From Pseudomonas sp. S30 (GTDB taxonomy: Bacteria > Pseudomonadota > Gammaproteobacteria > Pseudomonadales > Pseudomonadaceae), in the NCBI RefSeq assembly GCF_016518545.1, contig NZ_JACVTO010000001.1, positions 496,001 to 560,000 on the forward strand: a stretch of 64,000 nt of DNA, read 5' to 3'. Every line of letters begins with the position of its first letter. Positions within the stretch are counted from its first letter, which is position 1. The notes beneath the pieces were generated by a model. The model was given only the letters and a program-made list of their open reading frames with translations, searched no databases and was not told the origin of the DNA. This document shows, one piece after another, positions 60,560 through 64,000 of the stretch. The position numbers were made by a program, and so were the translations under genes.

Positions 60560-60883
60560 GGCGCCTCCTCTCCTAGTGGTGACCCCTACCAAAGGTCACG
60601 TGGGTTGGGATGAGCCAGTACAAGATCCGACCTGACTTTCCCGTAGGAAAGCTTGCCTCACAGTGGCAGAAGCCTTTCGGCCATTCAGGGACGAACCAGA
60701 GTGACTGGAAAAATGCAGGCCGAACTCGGCAACTGCAAGCCGGCCATGCTAGCACGGAGGTTCTGCCTCGCGCGGAAATATTTGGAAATCCAGCGACAGC
60801 GGTGAACTTGTGCAGAAAAAACCCTATCAGACCACCTGAAGCATTCTACTCTTGACGAGACCCAAACCAAGGAGTGTCTGGTT
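60560..60883. other. 324-bp divergent intergenic region before thrS
   Basis: The region holds the thrS promoter and untranslated leader on the leftward strand and the promoter of the small secreted protein gene on the rightward strand. I see no gene. Leftward, TTGCAG-N17-CATTTT (about 60740-60712) is a weak promoter candidate, leaving about 145 bases of leader. Small inverted repeats exist (for example GGCCGAAAGGC-like near 60680), possibly an operator structure as in E. coli thrS, unproven. Confidence 0.4.
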
Positions 60884-61183
60884 ATGCGAATTCAGTCTCT
60901 TCTGGCCGCCTGTGCGGCAAGCCTTCTCATGCCACTGGCCGCGCAGGCGCAGGGCAAGTTCCCTGAAGGCGCGGAACAAGCCTATACGGCCCAGTGCCAG
61001 CAGGTCGCTCAGGGCAAGGGCCTAGATCAGGCAACCGCTAAAAAGCATTGCGATTGCGGCGCCCAAGCCATCAAACAGAATTTCAACGACAACGAAATTG
61101 CCGAGCTCGACAGCAAGAACGGTGTCAATCCGCAGCTGCTCCAAAAGGCCCAGACGGTGGTCCAGAAGGCCTGCACCCGCTGA
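60884..61183 (+). CDS. Small exported protein with four cysteines
   Basis: A 99-residue protein with a signal peptide (MRIQSLLAACAASLLMPLAAQA) and a mature part with cysteines in AQCQQ, the HCDCG motif and near the C terminus (QKACTR). Two disulfides are likely in the periplasm. I do not recognise a family with certainty. AAGGAG precedes the ATG. Confidence 0.75.
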   Translation: MRIQSLLAACAASLLMPLAAQAQGKFPEGAEQAYTAQCQQVAQGKGLDQATAKKHCDCGAQAIKQNFNDNEIAELDSKNGVNPQLLQKAQTVVQKACTR

Positions 61184-61352
61184 AGGGCGAGATAACCTCA
61201 CCGACCTGATTGCGCCTCGCTTGCGCCAGATCAACATCCGGCTATCGTAAACAGCGCTAGATGCGCAGAATTAGACTATGATGTGCACGTGCCTCGTAGC
61301 TTCGGCCACACCGCACTACTGAAAAAAATCAAATGTTCTGGAGATTCACCTC

Positions 61353-61565
61353 ATGTCCAACCGCCAAACCGGCACCGTCAAATGGTTCAATGATGAAAAA
61401 GGCTTCGGCTTCATCACCCCACAAGGCGGCGGCGACGACCTGTTCGTTCACTTCAAGGCCATCGAATCCGACGGCTTCAAGAGCCTGAAAGAAGGTCAAA
61501 CTGTTTCCTTCGTCGCCGAACGCGGCCAGAAGGGCATGCAGGCTGCTCAGGTTCGTCCTGAGTAA
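61353..61565 (+). CDS. Cold-shock domain protein (CspA family)
   Basis: A 70-residue single-stranded nucleic-acid-binding protein with RNP1 KGFGFI near residue 17 and RNP2 LFVHF near 30. It may act as an RNA chaperone. There is a 169-bp gap upstream, partly AT-rich, leaving space for a long untranslated leader of the kind that regulates csp genes. GGAG precedes the ATG and a strong terminator follows. Confidence 0.95.
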   Translation: MSNRQTGTVKWFNDEKGFGFITPQGGGDDLFVHFKAIESDGFKSLKEGQTVSFVAERGQKGMQAAQVRPE

Positions 61566-61577
61566 TCTGGTCAGCGC

Positions 61578-61609
61578 AAAAAAACCCGCCTTAATCGGCG
61601 GGTTTTTTT
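61578..61609. terminator. Bidirectional terminator after the cold-shock gene
   Basis: AAAAAAACCCGCC and GGCGGGTTTTTTT form a 13-bp perfect arm pair with loop TTAATC, with seven A upstream and seven T downstream. It can serve the rightward cold-shock gene and the leftward inhibitor gene ending at 61626. Confidence 0.93.
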
Positions 61610-61625
61610 ATGGGCGCTGGCAGGC

Positions 61626-61943
61626 TCAGCCACAATTGGCGCGCACCACCTTGCCCTGTTCGTCGACGTTCAGGTTGAGCCGTTCGGAGCGGTACTCCAG
61701 GGTGACTACGTCATGGGGCTTGAGAATTCGGGCGATCTGCGCCCCGCTCGCCTTGCGCGCCTGGTCGAGCAGCTCGGGCGTGCCCTGTTTGCCGAGGGTG
61801 AAGTCGGCGCCGGCGGCGCTGCAGCGACCATCGCCACCTGTTGCGGGCGCAGGGGCGCTGGCGTCGGACGAGCCACCAGTGCTGCAACCGGCCAGAGCCG
61901 CAGCCACCAGCACAGTCGCCAGGGAAGCGCGAATACGGAACAT
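61626..61943 (-). CDS. I78-family peptidase inhibitor lipoprotein
   Basis: A 105-residue protein with lipobox LAGC (lipidated cysteine about residue 20) and a C-terminal I78 inhibitor domain whose pattern C...GADFTLGKQG...ASGAQIARILKPHDVVTLEYRSERLNLNVDEQGKVVRANCG is recognisable in outline. It would inhibit a serine protease in the periplasm. The start at 61943 follows TAGGAGG; a longer upstream frame lacks the lipoprotein signal at its N terminus. Confidence 0.85.
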   Translation of the reverse strand: MFRIRASLATVLVAAALAGCSTGGSSDASAPAPATGGDGRCSAAGADFTLGKQGTPELLDQARKASGAQIARILKPHDVVTLEYRSERLNLNVDEQGKVVRANCG

Positions 61944-62211
61944 GAATCCTCCTAATCGATCTTGGGAACTGCACATGCGACCGTTGCGCACCCAGTTCGT
62001 TGCAAAACCGTACAAGTCTGCCCCATCCAGCCTGCCGGGGCTGAACGCAATCGTGACGAGATTTTGCATCGCGAGCTTGGTCGGGGCGTGCGCCGCGCTT
62101 ATGCTTAGGTCGCAGCGCGCGTGCTGCACAGGCATGATCTACTGACGCGATATGGGGTGCGTACCGCCTCCCCGCTCAATCCCGGCAGTCGCACCTTCAT
62201 CGAGTACATCC

Positions 62212-62424
62212 ATGAACAGCCACACCATCGTCGCCGACATAAAGGTCAAATGGGCTGAGGGCCAGAGCGCCTACAGCCCGGGTACGCCCGAGGAACTGCT
62301 GCTGATCGCCGTCGACCTGCTGGTACGCGAGCGCGGCGGCGAAGCGGCGCGCAGCTTCATCGATCAGGTGTTCGAGCGTTACGCACCGCAGCCGCTCACT
62401 TCAAACGAGCCAGACGCGCGCTGA
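62212..62424 (+). CDS. Hypothetical 70-residue protein
   Basis: MNSHTIVADIKVKWAEGQSA onward, acidic and helical in the C-terminal half (TPEELLLIAVDLLVRERGGEAARSFIDQVFERYAPQ in outline). No known domain. Its last 29 bases overlap the end of the convergent nucleoside hydrolase gene. The ribosome site is weak (GAG), so the start is uncertain. Composition and codon use support a real gene. Confidence 0.6.
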   Translation: MNSHTIVADIKVKWAEGQSAYSPGTPEELLLIAVDLLVRERGGEAARSFIDQVFERYAPQPLTSNEPDAR

Positions 62425-63421
62425 GCAGATCGAAGAACCCCTGGGCGTCGCCATTCTCGATCCACATGACATTCGCCGGCTGTTCCAGCACGCCATACCA
62501 GTCGGCGACGGTCTGGCCGAAGGTGGGGCCTTCGCGGCTGTTCACGCTCATGTGGATTTGCCGACCGCTGAACAGATCCGGCTTGAGCAGGTAGGCGATG
62601 ACGGTGGCGTCGTGGACGGGGCCACCCGTCATGCCGTACTTGTCGATGTCGTACTGGATGTAGGCATTGAGGATGTCCACCACTTTGCCGCTGGCCTGAT
62701 TGCCCACCGCGGCCAGCTGCTTCAGACGCGCATCGCTGGTGATGATCTTGTGGGTCACGTCCAGCGGCAGGTAGGTGAGCTTGACGCCGCTGGCCAGCAC
62801 CACTTCGGCGGCATGGGGGTCGGCGAAGAGGTTGAACTCGGCCACTGGCGTGATGTTGCCGCCATTGAAGTGGGCGCCGCCCATCACCACCACTTCCTTG
62901 ATGCCCTTGACGATCTCCGGCTTCTGAATGAGTGCCAGGGCCAGGTTGGTCTGCGGGCCAAGCATGGCCAGGGTGATGCTGTGGGGCGGCGCGGCGTCGA
63001 GCGTATCGATCAGGTACTGGACCGCATTGCCCTCAGCCAGGGGTTGCCGGGGCTCGTGCACCGGCACGCCGGTCAGCCCTTCTTCGCCATGCACGTTGGC
63101 CGCGTAGATCGGTGTGCGCACCAGCGGCCGCCCCGCGCCGGCATACACCGGGATGTCCTCGCGTCCGGCCCATTCGCGCGCCAGGCGTGCGTTTCGCGAG
63201 GTCTTGTCCAGGCGCACGTTGCCGGCGACGGTGGTGATGGCGCGGATCTTCAATTCGTCCGGCGACGCCATGGCCAGGAACAGCGCGACCACATCGTCTG
63301 CGCCTGGGTCGGTGTCGATGATCAGATCGCGAGGGGTGGCGACAGCGCCAGTGGCGACGCCGGTCAAGGTCGACATGAGCACGACTCCCTGTAGCAGACG
63401 CCTGACATTTGCGAATGACAT
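62396..63421 (-). CDS. Exported inosine/uridine-type nucleoside hydrolase
   Basis: A 341-residue nucleoside hydrolase that splits ribonucleosides into base and ribose. The calcium-binding N-terminal DTDPGADD motif is at about residues 36-43, with the family blocks AGAGRPLVR near 95 and HDATVIAYLL near 264. A signal peptide (about 1-29, ending VATP) implies a periplasmic location, which is uncommon. It stands beside rbsD and rbsK, so freed ribose could be taken up and used. The start at 63421 follows GGAG. Confidence 0.92.
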   Translation of the reverse strand: MSFANVRRLLQGVVLMSTLTGVATGAVATPRDLIIDTDPGADDVVALFLAMASPDELKIRAITTVAGNVRLDKTSRNARLAREWAGREDIPVYAGAGRPLVRTPIYAANVHGEEGLTGVPVHEPRQPLAEGNAVQYLIDTLDAAPPHSITLAMLGPQTNLALALIQKPEIVKGIKEVVVMGGAHFNGGNITPVAEFNLFADPHAAEVVLASGVKLTYLPLDVTHKIITSDARLKQLAAVGNQASGKVVDILNAYIQYDIDKYGMTGGPVHDATVIAYLLKPDLFSGRQIHMSVNSREGPTFGQTVADWYGVLEQPANVMWIENGDAQGFFDLLSARLARLK

Positions 63422-63563
63422 TCAGCAGCTCTCCATTAGCGGGTGGATGGATTCGTAGAGTGTGACACGATACTCAACTCTGCGATGGCCTGTGCAGGCG
63501 GCTTCGGGCGACCGAACACGCTACAACGCATGACCACAGGACGTGCCGAGGCAATGATGCGAC

Positions 63564-63968
63564 TCAGAAGGTCACACCGGCAATCAGCGCGATATTGCTG
63601 TAAGGCTTGCATTCGCCACTGCGGATCACGGCGCGCGCGCCCCGGCTCAGCCTCTTGAAGGCTTCGTGACTCATTCGCTCGCGCGTTCCCAGCAGCCCCA
63701 GGGCATGCTGCTCCTCCACCGCCACCAGTCCAGGCGGTGACGCCTGGAACATCTCATCGGCCAGCACGTGGCGCTCGACCTGCATCTCGGTCAGTACCAC
63801 ACGCAGCACACTGGCGAAATCGGGAATACCCGGTGTCAGCGCCAGGTCGATGATCTCCACCCCGGCAGGCACGGGCAGGCCGGCGTCGCCGATCACCAGA
63901 ATGTCGCCATGCCCCAAGCCTGCGATGGTGCGCGACAGGGCGATATTGAGCAGTGCGGTTTTCTTCAT
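63564..63968 (-). CDS. rbsD: D-ribose pyranase
   Basis: A 134-residue enzyme that interconverts pyranose and furanose forms of ribose. Family marks are the N-terminal [22 protein letters not shown] with the catalytic histidine near residue 20, IGDAGLPVP near 26 and the terminal [18 protein letters not shown]. The start overlaps the stop of the preceding rbsK by ATGA. It is separated from the nucleoside hydrolase by 142 bp. Confidence 0.95.
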   Translation of the reverse strand: MKKTALLNIALSRTIAGLGHGDILVIGDAGLPVPAGVEIIDLALTPGIPDFASVLRVVLTEMQVERHVLADEMFQASPPGLVAVEEQHALGLLGTRERMSHEAFKRLSRGARAVIRSGECKPYSNIALIAGVTF

Positions 63969-64000
63969 GACGCAAGCTCCGTGAGGCGCGGAATCGAGGG
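63965..64000 (-). CDS. rbsK: C-terminal end of ribokinase (probable, cut by the right edge)
   Basis: Eleven codons, ending [11 protein letters not shown] and a stop, run in from the right edge and overlap the rbsD start by four bases. The position directly upstream of rbsD and the SIP-type tail fit ribokinase. The visible piece alone cannot prove it. Confidence 0.5.
   Translation of the reverse strand, partial: PSIPRLTELAS

Overview
The window reads as chromosomal DNA of a Pseudomonas, most likely of the P. putida group. The support is the high GC content with uniform codon use, an OprI lipoprotein gene, a lexA2-imuA-imuB-dnaE2 mutagenesis operon with the LexA2 box described for P. putida, and gene order that matches what I remember of P. 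putida (prpB region to oprI, and ihfA-pheTS-rplT-rpmI-infC-thrS-cspA-nucleoside hydrolase-rbsD). I saw no insertion sequence, phage gene, integrase or CRISPR array.

Layout. 0-2.3 kb: 2-methylcitrate (propionate) operon gntR-prpB-prpC, reading leftward, with a twice-repeated palindromic operator. 2.5-5.6 kb: a three-gene unit (retropepsin-like protease, membrane protein with inactive transglutaminase domain, RimK-like ligase). 5.7-12.3 kb: pabB, cysH, cysB, a universal stress protein, a PanE-type reductase, a class I DAHP synthase and a small GNAT protein. 12.8-18.5 kb: oprI, an L,D-transpeptidase, tesA and its divergent ABC transporter. 18.5-24.2 kb: the LexA2-controlled translesion operon. 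24.3-28.3 kb: a HAD phosphatase, a frameshifted MFS transporter and a chemoreceptor.

28.4-37.3 kb is the most interesting accessory block. An NCS1 nucleobase-type permease, two paralogous RutF-like flavin reductases, a luciferase-like monooxygenase, an AA_synth (DUF1185) protein, an alpha/beta hydrolase, an aldehyde dehydrogenase, a carboxymuconolactone decarboxylase-like protein, an FCD-type GntR regulator and a Nudix hydrolase lie together. A 16-bp palindrome, TTATGGTATACCATAA, and two degenerate copies lie ahead of the three presumed transcription units. Two copies overlap recognisable -10 elements. The set resembles the Rut pyrimidine ring-opening pathway in design but not in detail, so it probably breaks down a different, unidentified N-heterocycle.

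37.4-41.8 kb: two paralogous hybrid sensor kinases, tail to tail. 42.2-48.1 kb: a GntR regulator, a polar amino-acid ABC transporter, a second (PotF-like) binding protein and a cytoplasmic gamma-glutamyltransferase, which look like one uptake-and-cleavage unit for gamma-glutamyl compounds. 48.3-52.8 kb: a membrane protein, an aldo/keto reductase and several very small secreted or membrane proteins, including two paralogous charged-repeat proteins. 53.1-60.6 kb: tRNA-Pro, then the conserved translation operon thrS-infC-rpmI-rplT-pheS-pheT-ihfA-merR, reading leftward, with an AUU start for infC. 60.9-64 kb: a small secreted protein, a cold-shock protein, an I78-type inhibitor lipoprotein, an exported nucleoside hydrolase, rbsD and the end of rbsK, which together suggest ribose salvage from nucleosides.
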